Shown here: positions 1-8,684 of the stretch, piece after piece | Layout of the letters: every line of letters starts with the position of its first letter | Position numbering within the stretch: the first letter of the stretch is position 1 | NCBI RefSeq assembly: GCF_041521385.1 | Contig: NZ_CP168006.1 | Span: 2,786,295-2,850,294 of the forward strand | Length of the DNA stretch: 64,000 bases | Direction of reading: 5' to 3' | Source of the DNA: Alcaligenes faecalis | GTDB taxonomy: Bacteria > Pseudomonadota > Gammaproteobacteria > Burkholderiales > Burkholderiaceae_B | Translations under genes and position numbers: made by a program | The notes under the pieces: generated by a model | Seen by the model: only the letters and a program-made list of their open reading frames with translations | Database searches by the model: none | Told to the model about the DNA's origin: nothing

Positions 1-606
1 CGCTTTGTCGCCAAAAATGGGATAGAGCAGAGTGCGAGGTTTTAGGGGTAGGCCTTTCTCATAATGCAGATACATAAAGATGATGCAGGTTAGGCTACCT
101 AGGATGGCCCATGCCAGGAATCCCCAATGCATGAAACTTTGTGCCAAGGCATGGTAGGCAGCCTGGGGAGTGCCGGTTGCAGTATCAGAAAATACAGGTG
201 GTATCGAGGTGAAATGTGCGATGGGCTCTGCAGCGGCCCAGAACACACCGCCACCTGCCAGCAGAGTACACATGACAACCGAGATCCATTGAAATGTAGA
301 CATTTCTGGGGTTTTGGTACCTCCCAAAACAACGGAACCGGTACGGCCAATTGCCAGAAATAGTCCAATGACAAAGGTCAGTAGCATCAGTACTTGCCAG
401 TAAGCACCGAAATAGCGTGTCGATGCAGCAAATGCCGTATTGACCCAGCCAGATACCATTTTTATATCGTAGAGGGCCAGGACTAAGAACAGTACCAATA
501 CGCCACCACTGAGCAGGAGAACTGGTAAGTCTATGCCTGCGAGTGGTTTGGTGTTGCGCTGTTTTAGGGCTGCTTGTGCGGCAACTGTATGAGAGGTGTT
601 ACCCAT
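1..606 (-). CDS. BCCT-family betaine/choline/carnitine transporter (partial)
   Basis: The first 202 residues of a secondary transporter of the betaine-choline-carnitine family run off the left edge of the window. Several hydrophobic helices are visible (about residues 25-45, 66-85 and 108-125), and the family signature FWAAAEPIAHF lies at about residues 122-132, matching the conserved tryptophan-rich segment with the AEP motif. Family members import quaternary ammonium compounds across the inner membrane, driven by sodium or proton gradients. The start is an ATG at 606 preceded by a TCAGGAG-type ribosome site. It lies downstream of the dipeptidase-like and aldehyde dehydrogenase genes on the same strand, which suggests uptake for catabolism rather than only osmoprotection. 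The substrate cannot be told from the part present. Confidence 0.85.
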   Translation of the reverse strand, partial: MGNTSHTVAAQAALKQRNTKPLAGIDLPVLLLSGGVLVLFLVLALYDIKMVSGWVNTAFAASTRYFGAYWQVLMLLTFVIGLFLAIGRTGSVVLGGTKTPEMSTFQWISVVMCTLLAGGGVFWAAAEPIAHFTSIPPVFSDTATGTPQAAYHALAQSFMHWGFLAWAILGSLTCIIFMYLHYEKGLPLKPRTLLYPIFGDKA

Positions 607-641
607 TTATCGTCTCCTGAGGAATCGTTATATTTATTGTT

Positions 642-705
642 AAGGCCACACCTGTAGCTGGAGTGTGTCTATGTGGTACACACGACCGCTACAGGCTTGG
701 GCCTT
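642..705 (-). other. three-tier hairpin between dipeptidase and transporter genes
   Basis: Three nested inverted repeats stack into one long imperfect stem: AAGGCC 642-647 with GGCCTT 700-705, CCTGTAGC 651-658 with GCTACAGG 688-695, and GTGTGT 663-668 with ACACAC 678-683. No T-run follows on either strand, so it is not a classical terminator. It may attenuate or process the message between the two genes. Confidence 0.5.
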
Positions 706-710
706 GGGCA

Positions 711-1709
711 CTATTGGGGTGTCAAGCCTTCATCCAAAAGGCGAAGCCAGTTTTGGCCCATGATCTTAGCGACGTCAGCATGACTAAACCCGCGCTGCAG
801 AAGCCCTTGTGTGAGCTTTGGAAAGTCACGACTATCGTTAAACCAAGAGAGGGGGCGTGGCCAATTGGCGTTGGATTGGGAGCCTTCCCCATAATCCATT
901 GTTTTGGACCAGCGACCATTTCGCATCCACTCTAATACTGAGAGGGGTTGTGCCTGGCATAAATCGGTTCCTATGCCGATATGATCAATACCCATGAGCT
1001 CTGCGGTGCTTTCAACCATGTCGCAGAAGTCGTCTAGGGTGCAATCCGACCCGTTTTTAAGGTGGAACGGATACAAGCTAAAGCCCAGTAGTCCACCAGA
1101 GGCGCCAAGTGCCTTGAGTACCGTATCGGATTTATTGCGTTTGGCCTTGTGAAAACTTAAAGGGTTGGCATGAGAGATGACAATGGGACGTTCTGAGATC
1201 TCAATGGCATCCAGCGTGCTGCGCTCCCCGCTATGGCTCATGTCGACAATCATGCCGACTCTATTCATTTCTTTGATGGCTTGACGCCCAAAGCGAGTGA
1301 CACCGCTGTCCGTCGCTTCATAGCAACCACTGGCGAGCAGGCTTTGGTTGTTGTAGGTAAGTTGCATGATCATCAGGTGAAGCTCACGCATGACTGGAAT
1401 CATGCCCACATCATCTTCTATCGGGGAACAGTTTTGGGCACCAAACATAATGCCAACTTTCCCTAACGATTTGGCGCGATGAATATCATTGGTGCTTTTA
1501 ATGGGCATGATTAAATCGCTGTGTAATTCAAAGTGGCGATTCCACTCAGCGATACGCAGTAAGGTTTCCCGGATCTGCTCATGGTAGACAATGGTGGCGT
1601 GTACCATGGTGACGCCGCCATGATGGAGTTGCTCGAAGATCGTTCGGTTCCAGTTGGAGTACTGAAGCCCATCAATAATGATCATTTCGTTGTGTAGTGT
1701 GTTGTGCAT
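711..1709 (-). CDS. M19-family (membrane dipeptidase-like) metal-dependent hydrolase
   Basis: A 332-residue protein of the renal-dipeptidase (M19) fold. Conserved pieces include DMSH followed by ISHANP, which carry the two later metal histidines, and the C-terminal IGIGTD and GQNWLRL segments. The N-terminal HxD metal motif of true dipeptidases is absent (IIDGLQYSNW instead), and the usual bridging glutamate appears as Gln in FGAQN. From memory this resembles the subfamily of Pseudomonas aeruginosa PA5396, which sits in the dimethylglycine/glycine-betaine catabolic cluster. The BCCT transporter next door fits such a role. The metal site is therefore unusual and peptide hydrolysis should not be assumed. 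An alternative start is the ATG at 1685. The gene lies 30 bp after the aldehyde dehydrogenase and probably shares its transcript. Confidence 0.8.
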   Translation of the reverse strand: MHNTLHNEMIIIDGLQYSNWNRTIFEQLHHGGVTMVHATIVYHEQIRETLLRIAEWNRHFELHSDLIMPIKSTNDIHRAKSLGKVGIMFGAQNCSPIEDDVGMIPVMRELHLMIMQLTYNNQSLLASGCYEATDSGVTRFGRQAIKEMNRVGMIVDMSHSGERSTLDAIEISERPIVISHANPLSFHKAKRNKSDTVLKALGASGGLLGFSLYPFHLKNGSDCTLDDFCDMVESTAELMGIDHIGIGTDLCQAQPLSVLEWMRNGRWSKTMDYGEGSQSNANWPRPLSWFNDSRDFPKLTQGLLQRGFSHADVAKIMGQNWLRLLDEGLTPQ

Positions 1710-1739
1710 AGCATGACCTATTGTTTTAGGTATGTAGAA

Positions 1740-3185
1740 TCAAGCTCGGATATAGCTGGTTTTCACAACGGTATAGAACTCTTTGGCATAGGTGCCTTGC
1801 TCGCGGGGACCAAAGCTGGAGTCCTTGCGACCACCAAAGGGCACATGGTAATCGGTGCCCGCAGTGGGCAGATTGACCATGACACAACCGACTTTTGCAT
1901 TGCGTTTGAAGTCCGATGCATAGCGTAAGGACTGCGTACAAATACCACCGGTAAGACCGAAATTGGTGTCGTTCAAGGTGGCCAGGGCTTCGTCGTAGTT
2001 CTTGACTTTGATAATGCAAGCGATCGGGGCAAAAGCCTCTTCACGATTAATGGTCATGGCGTTGCTTGTGCCAGTAAATAACGCGGGCTGCATGTAGTAG
2101 CCTTCGGTTTCCTCCTGCAGTACCGCGCCGCCATAGGCCAGATGTGCGCCCTCTTGCTGAGCTAACTCGAGGTACTTCAGGTTTTGTTGCATTTGATCGC
2201 TGTCAGCGACGGCCCCAATGTGAACTCCCTTTTTGAGTGGATGCCCAACAACGAGTTTTTTCATGCGCTCAATCATGGCGGCGACAAAGCGGTCATGTAT
2301 GCCTTCAGTGACAATCAAGCGTGATGAGGCGGTACACTTTTGGCCAGTGCCGCCGTATGCGCCTCCCACTGCACACTCCACTGCATTTTCCAGGTCTGCA
2401 TCATCCAGTACGATCAAGGCATTTTTGCTCCCCATCTCCAACTGACACTTCACCAGATTGACGGCCGTGGCTGCGGCGACTTTGCGGCCCGTTTCCAAAG
2501 AGCCTGTAAACGTGAGCGCATTGATGGCGCGGGAGTGGATGAGAGCATCGCCCACTTCGGAGCCGGGGCCCATGACCAGGTTGAAGGTGCCTGCGGGCAG
2601 ATTCTGGCGTGAGATAATTTCTGTTAATGCCCAGGCAGAAGCAGGTACCTGGTTCGCAGGCTTCCACACAATGGCGTTGCCAAAGGCAAGAGCAGGAGCA
2701 ATTTTCCATGCGCCGGTAGCGATAGGAAAGTTCCATGGCGTGATGATTGCTACCACGCCAACGGGCTCCCGGCGGGTTTCAATTTCTATCCCAACGCGAA
2801 CTGAATCTGCGGTTTCCCCCATCTGGCGCAGTACTTCTGCCGCGTAGTAGTGAAAGAACTGACCTGAGCGGTATGTTTCTCCAATACCTTCAGCTAAGGT
2901 CTTGCCTTCTTCGCGAGCGAGAATTTCACCGATTTCATCCTTGCGGGCGATGAGCTCGTCACCGATCGCCATCAGTACGGCGTAGCGTTGCTCTAAACCG
3001 CTTTTTTGCCATTCCTGCTGACCTTGTTGGGCCGCAATAATGGCGGCTTCGGCTTGTGCTCTGTCTGCTTGCGCGTAGTGGCCAATCACATCTTTGACAT
3101 TGGCAGGGCTAATGTTGGCTATGCTGCCTTGATTGCCATCTACCCAGTGGTTGGCAATGTAATTACGAAAAACTGAACCGGACAT
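1740..3185 (-). CDS. NAD(P)-dependent aldehyde dehydrogenase (semialdehyde dehydrogenase-like)
   Basis: A full-length 481-residue aldehyde dehydrogenase. It shows the cofactor-binding PWNFP segment near residue 150, FTGS near 228, the general-base glutamate in LEMGSKN near 250, and the nucleophilic cysteine in GQKCTASS near 285. It most resembles the alpha-ketoglutaric semialdehyde dehydrogenase group, which oxidises a short-chain semialdehyde to a dicarboxylate in hydroxyproline or sugar-acid breakdown. Substrate specificity is inference. The ATG at 3185 has a strong GGAGG site. It is the first gene of the minus-strand run ending in the BCCT transporter, divergent from the LysR regulator across about 110 bp. 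Local GC is lower than in the rest of the window. Confidence 0.88.
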   Translation of the reverse strand: MSGSVFRNYIANHWVDGNQGSIANISPANVKDVIGHYAQADRAQAEAAIIAAQQGQQEWQKSGLEQRYAVLMAIGDELIARKDEIGEILAREEGKTLAEGIGETYRSGQFFHYYAAEVLRQMGETADSVRVGIEIETRREPVGVVAIITPWNFPIATGAWKIAPALAFGNAIVWKPANQVPASAWALTEIISRQNLPAGTFNLVMGPGSEVGDALIHSRAINALTFTGSLETGRKVAAATAVNLVKCQLEMGSKNALIVLDDADLENAVECAVGGAYGGTGQKCTASSRLIVTEGIHDRFVAAMIERMKKLVVGHPLKKGVHIGAVADSDQMQQNLKYLELAQQEGAHLAYGGAVLQEETEGYYMQPALFTGTSNAMTINREEAFAPIACIIKVKNYDEALATLNDTNFGLTGGICTQSLRYASDFKRNAKVGCVMVNLPTAGTDYHVPFGGRKDSSFGPREQGTYAKEFYTVVKTSYIRA

Positions 3186-3295
3186 TTGAACCTCCCTAGT
3201 GGATAGGGAACTATGTTAGGCTCTGTTGTTTAATAATAAAAATTAACAATTTCTATCTTTTGATAAGTCGTTTTTATATTGAATGTGGGTGCGCC

Positions 3296-4195
3296 ATGCT
3301 GCCGGAATTTAGGATTGCTCAATTACGTCATTTTGTGTGGGTGGCAGAGCTGAAACGGTTTCATGCGGCTGCCGACAAGGCGCGCCGTACCCAGCCTGCA
3401 ATCTCGCTATCGATACGTGACCTAGAAAATAAGCTGGGAGAGCTGTTATTTGAAAAGCGTAATACCAAGACAGCAAAGGCCGAGCTAACACCTTTTGGCA
3501 AGCACTTTCTGTCCAAAGCAAAAGAACTCATCGCGCATCACGATAGGGTGTCGCACGAGATGATGCTGATGGCTAAATACAAAACTGGACATTTGAGGCT
3601 GGCGTCTGTGCCTTCAATTGCAAGTCAGGTATTGCCCGCACTGCTGGAGCGTTTCCTTGAACAAGCTCCTGAGCTACATGTGAGCTTTTTTGACGATAGT
3701 TCAGATGCTGTACTCAAAATGGTAGAGATGCAGCAGGTGGATTTTGGTATTTGTCACCTGTTTCATGAGCATGAGCATTACGACAAAGTGTTCACGCAGA
3801 TATGGGAGGATCAGATTGGTGTCGTGTGTCCGGTCAATCATCCTCTAGCGAAAAAAGAGACCTTGCATTGGAAAGAACTCTGTCAACATCGATTGATTGC
3901 CAATGGTACTTCGAGGTTGTTGGAGGATAGCGAGGCCAGGCCCTTGTTGGAGCTATCACAGTTTTATGTGTCAAATATGATCTCGTTGATAGCAATGCTG
4001 GAAGCGGGTTTTGCGGTAACAACGCTGCCTCGGTATGCCTTTCCCCGCGAGAGCCAAACGTTGCGTTTTATCCCGCTCTCGACGCCCACCGTAGTACGCA
4101 GGATTGGGATTGTGACGCTACGGGAGAAGTCACTGTCCCCTGCTGCTCAAGCGATGGTGGACTTTATTTTGCAGCAAACCCGTCAAAGCATATAA
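3296..4195 (+). CDS. LysR-family transcriptional regulator
   Basis: A 299-residue LysR-type regulator. The winged helix-turn-helix spans about residues 5-62 (LRHFVWVAE, then AAADKARRTQPAISLSIRDLE), followed by a two-lobed effector-binding domain. I place the start at the ATG at 3296 because the helix-turn-helix begins a few residues later, as is usual; a TTG at 3260 would add twelve residues with no family match. It is divergent from the aldehyde dehydrogenase operon and probably controls it, with the effector likely a pathway intermediate (inference). The 110-bp intergenic region is very AT-rich. A hand count of the line 3721-3780 gives 26 of 60 G or C, clearly below the neighbouring genes. 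Confidence 0.88.
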   Translation: MLPEFRIAQLRHFVWVAELKRFHAAADKARRTQPAISLSIRDLENKLGELLFEKRNTKTAKAELTPFGKHFLSKAKELIAHHDRVSHEMMLMAKYKTGHLRLASVPSIASQVLPALLERFLEQAPELHVSFFDDSSDAVLKMVEMQQVDFGICHLFHEHEHYDKVFTQIWEDQIGVVCPVNHPLAKKETLHWKELCQHRLIANGTSRLLEDSEARPLLELSQFYVSNMISLIAMLEAGFAVTTLPRYAFPRESQTLRFIPLSTPTVVRRIGIVTLREKSLSPAAQAMVDFILQQTRQSI

Positions 4196-4203
4196 AAGGG
4201 GAT

Positions 4204-4233
4204 AGGCTGCCCGGTGGGCTCCGGGCTCTGCCT
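4204..4233. terminator. hairpin between convergent LysR and sulfatase genes
   Basis: GCCCGG at 4209-4214 pairs with CCGGGC at 4221-4226, extended imperfectly by AGGC and GCCT. It sits between two convergent genes, as expected for a shared terminator, but lacks a T-run. Confidence 0.35.
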
Positions 4234-4269
4234 GATTTGCCTTTGCGTGTCTCGCCAAGCCTGTCGGCT

Positions 4270-5832
4270 TTACCACTGCCCAAAAAACACGCCTGCCTTT
4301 TTATAGGCATTGGTGCCGCGTTCGACTTCTTCTTCTGTGACCGTGGTACGGCGTTTCAGACTGGTGAACCATTGCAGCAAGCGTTCCCGGCATTGCTCCC
4401 GTATGTGCTCATGGTCGGCAGAGCGGCCCAGGTCGTTGAACTGTTCTGGGTCTGCGTGCAAATCATAAAGCTGTTCAGGCTCGTCCAGCCAATACACATA
4501 GCGCCAACGGTCGCTGCGCAGGGACCAGGCTCTGGCATTGGACGGTGACTTGTCACGTAGCACGCGCGCCAGTCGATAGCTGTAATCCAGCTCGGAAAAC
4601 ACGCAGTCGCGCCAAGAAGGGTGTGCGCCGTGTAGCAGGGGCAGCAGGTCTCGTCCCTCAATGCGGTGCGAGGCCGGTGGCAGGCCCAGCCAGGAGAGCA
4701 TGGTGGGAAGCACATCTACGGCTTCGACCATTCTGTTATCGACGGTTCCACGCGTAGCGTCCGCTTCTGGAGACGGATCGTAGACGATGAAAGGCACGCG
4801 TTGCACGGTGTCGTAGAACAGTTCTTTCTCGCCCAGCCAATGATCACCCAGGAAGTCCCCGTGATCGGCGGTAAAGATGATCAGGGTGTTGTCCATCAGG
4901 CCATTGCGGGACATGAAGTCGAACAAGCGACCCAGGTGGTCGTCCAGTTGGGTGATCAGTCCCTGGTAGGCGGGTCGGACGGTCTCCACGCAGGTGTCAC
5001 TGGCAAAGCTGACGCATTCTTCTTGTTGGCGGTAGGCCTCTAGCACAGGGTGTGCGTTGTTGCGTTCGGCCTCGTTGCGGACCACGGGCAGGCATTGATC
5101 TGCGCTGTACATATCGTGGTAGGGCGCGGGGGCAATATAGGGCCAATGGGGTTTGACGTAGCTCAGGTGCAGGACCCAGGGTTCGTCCCCCATGCGTTCC
5201 ATGAAGGACAGGGCCTGATCCGTCATATAGGCGGTTTCCGAGTGCTTTTCTTCCACCAGAGAGGGGTAGCAGGCATTGCGCATATGCCAGCCACTGACCG
5301 CTTCTCCATTCGGGCTGCGTGCGGAGATGACAAAGTCTGTCCACGGGTCATCGGACTGGTAGCCGTGGCGTCGCAGGTAGGCGGGGTAGCCGCTTTCTTC
5401 GCCCGGCTCGTGGTGGCCGTCGTAGCGGTCTATTTCTTCAAAGCCACCTGTTTTCAGCAGGCGGGCCAGTTCGCTGCCGCCGTCCAGTGCCAGTCGTTCC
5501 AGCCCTTTATGGTCGACCATGATGTGGGTTTTACCCGCCAGCACCAGCTTGTGCCCACCGGCGCGCAAGTACTCGCCCATGGTGACCTCGCCTACTGATA
5601 AGGGCACGCGGTTCCAGGTGGCACCGTGGGTAGAGGGGTAGCGGCCTGTGTAGTAGCTCATGCGGGATGGGCCGCAAACGCCAGAGTTAACGAAAGCGCG
5701 GTCAAAACGCACCCCTTTGGCGGCCAGGGCATCCAGATTGGGGGTGCGAATATGAGGGTGCCCGTAGCAGGCTAGGTGATCCGCGCGTAGCTGATCGGCC
5801 ATGATGAACAGGACGTTCTTGCGTTGTGTCAT
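4270..5832 (-). CDS. sulfatase / phosphonate monoester hydrolase-family enzyme
   Basis: A 520-residue cytoplasmic member of the alkaline-phosphatase-like sulfatase superfamily. The maturation motif CGPSR begins at Cys53, the residue expected to become formylglycine. The metal-binding segments are IMADQLRADH near the N-terminus and FTADHGDFLGDH in the middle. There is no signal peptide. The family hydrolyses aryl or alkyl sulfates or phosphonate monoesters. The early CGPSR position and HGDFLGDH resemble the phosphonate monoester hydrolase branch, but the substrate is unresolved. It follows the Bug receptor gene by 18 bp, which suggests that the imported compound or its derivative is the substrate. 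No sulfatase-maturing enzyme is present in the window. Confidence 0.85.
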   Translation of the reverse strand: MTQRKNVLFIMADQLRADHLACYGHPHIRTPNLDALAAKGVRFDRAFVNSGVCGPSRMSYYTGRYPSTHGATWNRVPLSVGEVTMGEYLRAGGHKLVLAGKTHIMVDHKGLERLALDGGSELARLLKTGGFEEIDRYDGHHEPGEESGYPAYLRRHGYQSDDPWTDFVISARSPNGEAVSGWHMRNACYPSLVEEKHSETAYMTDQALSFMERMGDEPWVLHLSYVKPHWPYIAPAPYHDMYSADQCLPVVRNEAERNNAHPVLEAYRQQEECVSFASDTCVETVRPAYQGLITQLDDHLGRLFDFMSRNGLMDNTLIIFTADHGDFLGDHWLGEKELFYDTVQRVPFIVYDPSPEADATRGTVDNRMVEAVDVLPTMLSWLGLPPASHRIEGRDLLPLLHGAHPSWRDCVFSELDYSYRLARVLRDKSPSNARAWSLRSDRWRYVYWLDEPEQLYDLHADPEQFNDLGRSADHEHIREQCRERLLQWFTSLKRRTTVTEEEVERGTNAYKKAGVFFGQW

Positions 5833-5850
5833 GTGGTTTGTGTTGCTGAT

Positions 5851-6828
5851 TTATTGTGTGACTTTGAAGCCGGAGGCTTGAATAACGGGCGCCCATTGTT
5901 GGCGGAACTGTTCAATGCGGACACGGGTTTCTTCTGCATCGGCAGATACAGGGATCAATTCATTTTTTAGCAATGTCTCTTGCAGGGCCGGGTCGCTGGT
6001 GACCTCTTTGATCGCCAGGCCCAGTTGGGTCACTTTGTCGGCTGGCATGGAGGCGGGGGCGAAGAAAGCATTCCAGCCTGAGGCTTCCAGCTCAACACCC
6101 GACTGTTTTAGGGTAGGGACGTCTGGCAGGGCGGTTTCACGCTCGCTGCCGGAGGTGGCCAGGATGCGGATGCGTTTGCCTTGGTGCTGGGCGGTCAGCA
6201 CATCCAGCGTATCAATGGCCACGGGCAAAATGCCGCCGATCAGGTCGGTAATGACGGGGGCCGAGCCACGGTAGCCAATAATCTCGCCTTTGGAGCCAAT
6301 TTGCTGGGACAGCATCAGGCCAAAGAAGTGGGGTAGGCTGCCAGTGGCGGGAACGCCGATATTGAAAGCACCGGGGTGCTCTTTGGCCCAGGTGATCAGT
6401 TGGTCCATGGTTTTAATGTCGCTGTCCGCCGAGACGGCTACTCCAAAGCCGTACTCGGTCACCATGGAAACCGCTTGAAAGTCGCTGTCGGGCTTGTATG
6501 GGATGTCGTTGAAAACCAAGGGGGCGACCACCATGATGGCGGGATTGGCCAGGATCAGCACATTTTTGTCTGCCGCTGTGTTTTTGACATACTGGGCGGC
6601 AATCCGGCCGCCCGCGCCGGTTTTGTTCTCGACCACAACGGGGATGCCGAGTTTTTGGTGCAGACTGTCTGACACAATACGTGCAGCCCGATCCGAGGCG
6701 CCTCCGGGTGCATAAGGGACAACGACGGTCAGGTTTTCAATGGGGGTGGCTGCGTGGGATAAGCCAGTGAACAACAGCCCTGACAGCAGACAGCTTGTTA
6801 GCGTGGTGCGAAGGTGGTTCTTGGTCAT
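5851..6828 (-). CDS. Bug-family (tripartite tricarboxylate transporter) solute receptor
   Basis: A 325-residue periplasmic receptor with a signal peptide ending at about SHA-A, residues 25-27. The family core follows: VVPYAPGGASDRAAR, then VVENKTGAGGRIA near residue 62. Bug receptors bind carboxylates or other small polar solutes and are greatly expanded in Bordetella and relatives; most work with shared membrane subunits encoded elsewhere, and none are present here. It is the first gene of an operon with the sulfatase and is divergent from the MarR regulator over a 101-bp gap. The ligand is unknown, with a sulfonated or phosphonate-type acid as an inference from the neighbour. Confidence 0.9.
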   Translation of the reverse strand: MTKNHLRTTLTSCLLSGLLFTGLSHAATPIENLTVVVPYAPGGASDRAARIVSDSLHQKLGIPVVVENKTGAGGRIAAQYVKNTAADKNVLILANPAIMVVAPLVFNDIPYKPDSDFQAVSMVTEYGFGVAVSADSDIKTMDQLITWAKEHPGAFNIGVPATGSLPHFFGLMLSQQIGSKGEIIGYRGSAPVITDLIGGILPVAIDTLDVLTAQHQGKRIRILATSGSERETALPDVPTLKQSGVELEASGWNAFFAPASMPADKVTQLGLAIKEVTSDPALQETLLKNELIPVSADAEETRVRIEQFRQQWAPVIQASGFKVTQ

Positions 6829-6929
6829 GATTTGTCTCCTTTTTTTGATTTCTATCAGTTTTTACCGCAGCTTACCAAGGGGGCGGATAGTTGTTCTAAT
6901 CAAGTATCTTTAAGGCTAAAGGTCTTTCT

Positions 6930-7460
6930 ATGGTCAGCTCCTATACGTCCTCTTCTACCTTGGCAAGTACGGCAGACGGTACTCCGGCACCGACGTTGCC
7001 GGCCATGATGATGTTCCGGTTGTATCGGGCCTGGTCTGCTGGCAACCCGATTTTTATTCGCTTGTGCGAGGGGCGCTTCAATATCACGCGCCGGGAATGG
7101 CGCATTCTGGCTATCGCCAGCATGCACCCCGCCTTGACGGGCACAGCCTTGGCGGAGGCAGTCTCGCTGGATACGGCCCGCTGTTCCCGGGCGGTCAGCT
7201 CTCTGTGTGAAAAGGGCTTGTTAAAGCGCACGCGCGATACCAAAGACACGCGTGTGGTGCATGTCTCGGTCACGGAATTGGGCATGCAGCGTTACAAGGA
7301 GGTCATGCCGATTGTGGCCTCCTTGAACGAGGAAATCTTCCAGGATTTGAGCGCCGCAGAAATGGCGGCCCTGAGCAGCATGCTGGACCGGATTAGCAGT
7401 CGGGCGGCTTTAATGCTGGAAGGTGATGTGGTGAAGGAACGGGCCCGTCGGAACCGATAA
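6930..7460 (+). CDS. MarR-family transcriptional regulator
   Basis: A 176-residue winged-helix regulator. After a low-complexity Ser/Thr-rich N-terminus of about 30 residues, the MarR fold follows with ITRREWRILAI, a helix-turn-helix around LTGTALAEAVSLDTARCSRAV, and a wing carrying KRTRDTKDTRVVHVSVT. It is divergent from the Bug receptor and sulfatase genes and 94 bp upstream of the reductase gene, so it may control both directions. The ligand is unknown. The ATG at 6930 follows an AAAGG site. Confidence 0.88.
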   Translation: MVSSYTSSSTLASTADGTPAPTLPAMMMFRLYRAWSAGNPIFIRLCEGRFNITRREWRILAIASMHPALTGTALAEAVSLDTARCSRAVSSLCEKGLLKRTRDTKDTRVVHVSVTELGMQRYKEVMPIVASLNEEIFQDLSAAEMAALSSMLDRISSRAALMLEGDVVKERARRNR

Positions 7461-7554
7461 GTTGGTCTGCGCACCGGCTTATGACTTTTGTTTCTGATTG
7501 CTTCGGGAGCGAGAGTGCAGCACTATGGCCCGAAAGGAGCGAGGAGAGGCAAAC

Positions 7555-8556
7555 ATGGCTGGCAAAACCATTCTTATCCAGCACAGACAAGAGCAGATTC
7601 AGGCACAGGATCATCACACCATTTTGCAGGCTGCGCTGGAGCGCGGGATTTCTTATCCCCACGGCTGCAAGACGGGCGTGTGTGGCGGCTGCAAGACGCG
7701 CCTGGTCAAAGGGCAGGTGGAGATGATGGAGTACTCTCGCTTTGCGCTGACCGAGGAACAAAAGGCCAGGGGCTTGATTCTGGCCTGTAGAGCGGTTCCT
7801 CAAACCGATGTGACGGTGGGCTGGATAGGGACGGATGATGTTCGGGGTTTGATCCCGTCCCGGGAACTGACGGGCACCGTGTCCTGTATCAAGGATCTGA
7901 CCCACGATATCCGGCTGGTGCGAATACGTTTGGATGGTCAGGAACCGTTGATTTTCTTTGCGGGGCAGTACGCGGATATCAAGTTTGGGCAGGCTCCGGT
8001 GCGCAGTTATTCCATGGCCAATCCTCCGGGGGCGCCAGAGCTGGATTTTTACGTGCGCCGCGTGCCGCGTGGGGTGGCTTCGGCCTATGTACATACGGTC
8101 TTGCAGCAAGGTGAGCCGGTCAGCCTGACGGTGCCGCTAGGCTCATCCTATCTGCGCGATGGCTATGGCGGGCCGATGCTTTGTATGGCCGGTGGAACGG
8201 GCCTGGCACCGATCAAGTCGATTGTGGAAACCGCATTGGGCTGGGGCATGAGTCAGCCTATCCATGTGTATTTTGGGGTGCGGGAGCGGCGGGACTTGTA
8301 CTGCGAGGACGAGTTCAAGGCCTTGCAGGAACGTTATGCCAATCTGCGTTTTACGCCTGTGCTGTCGGGGATGCCGGTGGCACCGTACCGAAGGGGCATG
8401 GTGACTGAAGCGGTGGGCCAGGACCTGCCTGATCTGAATGGCTGGAAGGTGTATGTGGCAGGGTCACCCTCCATGGTGGATGAGGCTGTCGGTATGGTGC
8501 TCAAGCGCGGCGTGAAGGTGCAGAACCTGCATGTGGATGTGTTTTTTACGCCTTGA
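7555..8556 (+). CDS. 2Fe-2S ferredoxin-FAD/NAD reductase (oxygenase electron-transfer component)
   Basis: A 333-residue three-domain flavoprotein. The N-terminal plant-type 2Fe-2S domain has Cys38, Cys43, Cys46 and Cys78 (HGCKTGVCGGC, then ACRA). The FAD domain carries VRSYSMANPPG, and the NAD domain carries LCMAGGTGLAPIKS. This is the arrangement of reductases that feed electrons from NADH to Rieske dioxygenases or diiron monooxygenases, such as CDP-glucoseen-reductase-like and TmoF-like proteins. No oxygenase subunit is nearby. The start at 7555 is chosen because the ferredoxin domain begins there and a GAGGAGAGG site precedes it; an upstream in-frame start at 7498 adds 19 unrelated residues. 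It probably follows the MarR gene in one transcript. Confidence 0.88.
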   Translation: MAGKTILIQHRQEQIQAQDHHTILQAALERGISYPHGCKTGVCGGCKTRLVKGQVEMMEYSRFALTEEQKARGLILACRAVPQTDVTVGWIGTDDVRGLIPSRELTGTVSCIKDLTHDIRLVRIRLDGQEPLIFFAGQYADIKFGQAPVRSYSMANPPGAPELDFYVRRVPRGVASAYVHTVLQQGEPVSLTVPLGSSYLRDGYGGPMLCMAGGTGLAPIKSIVETALGWGMSQPIHVYFGVRERRDLYCEDEFKALQERYANLRFTPVLSGMPVAPYRRGMVTEAVGQDLPDLNGWKVYVAGSPSMVDEAVGMVLKRGVKVQNLHVDVFFTP

Positions 8557-8684
8557 GCAGGCCACGTCTGCATAGCCGCGCCTGTGGCGATTGTTTACTA
8601 TCGAGCCTTACGCGTTTCAACTCTTGTTTTATCCCATCATCTGCATTGAATACTGTGCCTGACTCCTCCCTGCCTGACGGCTGC

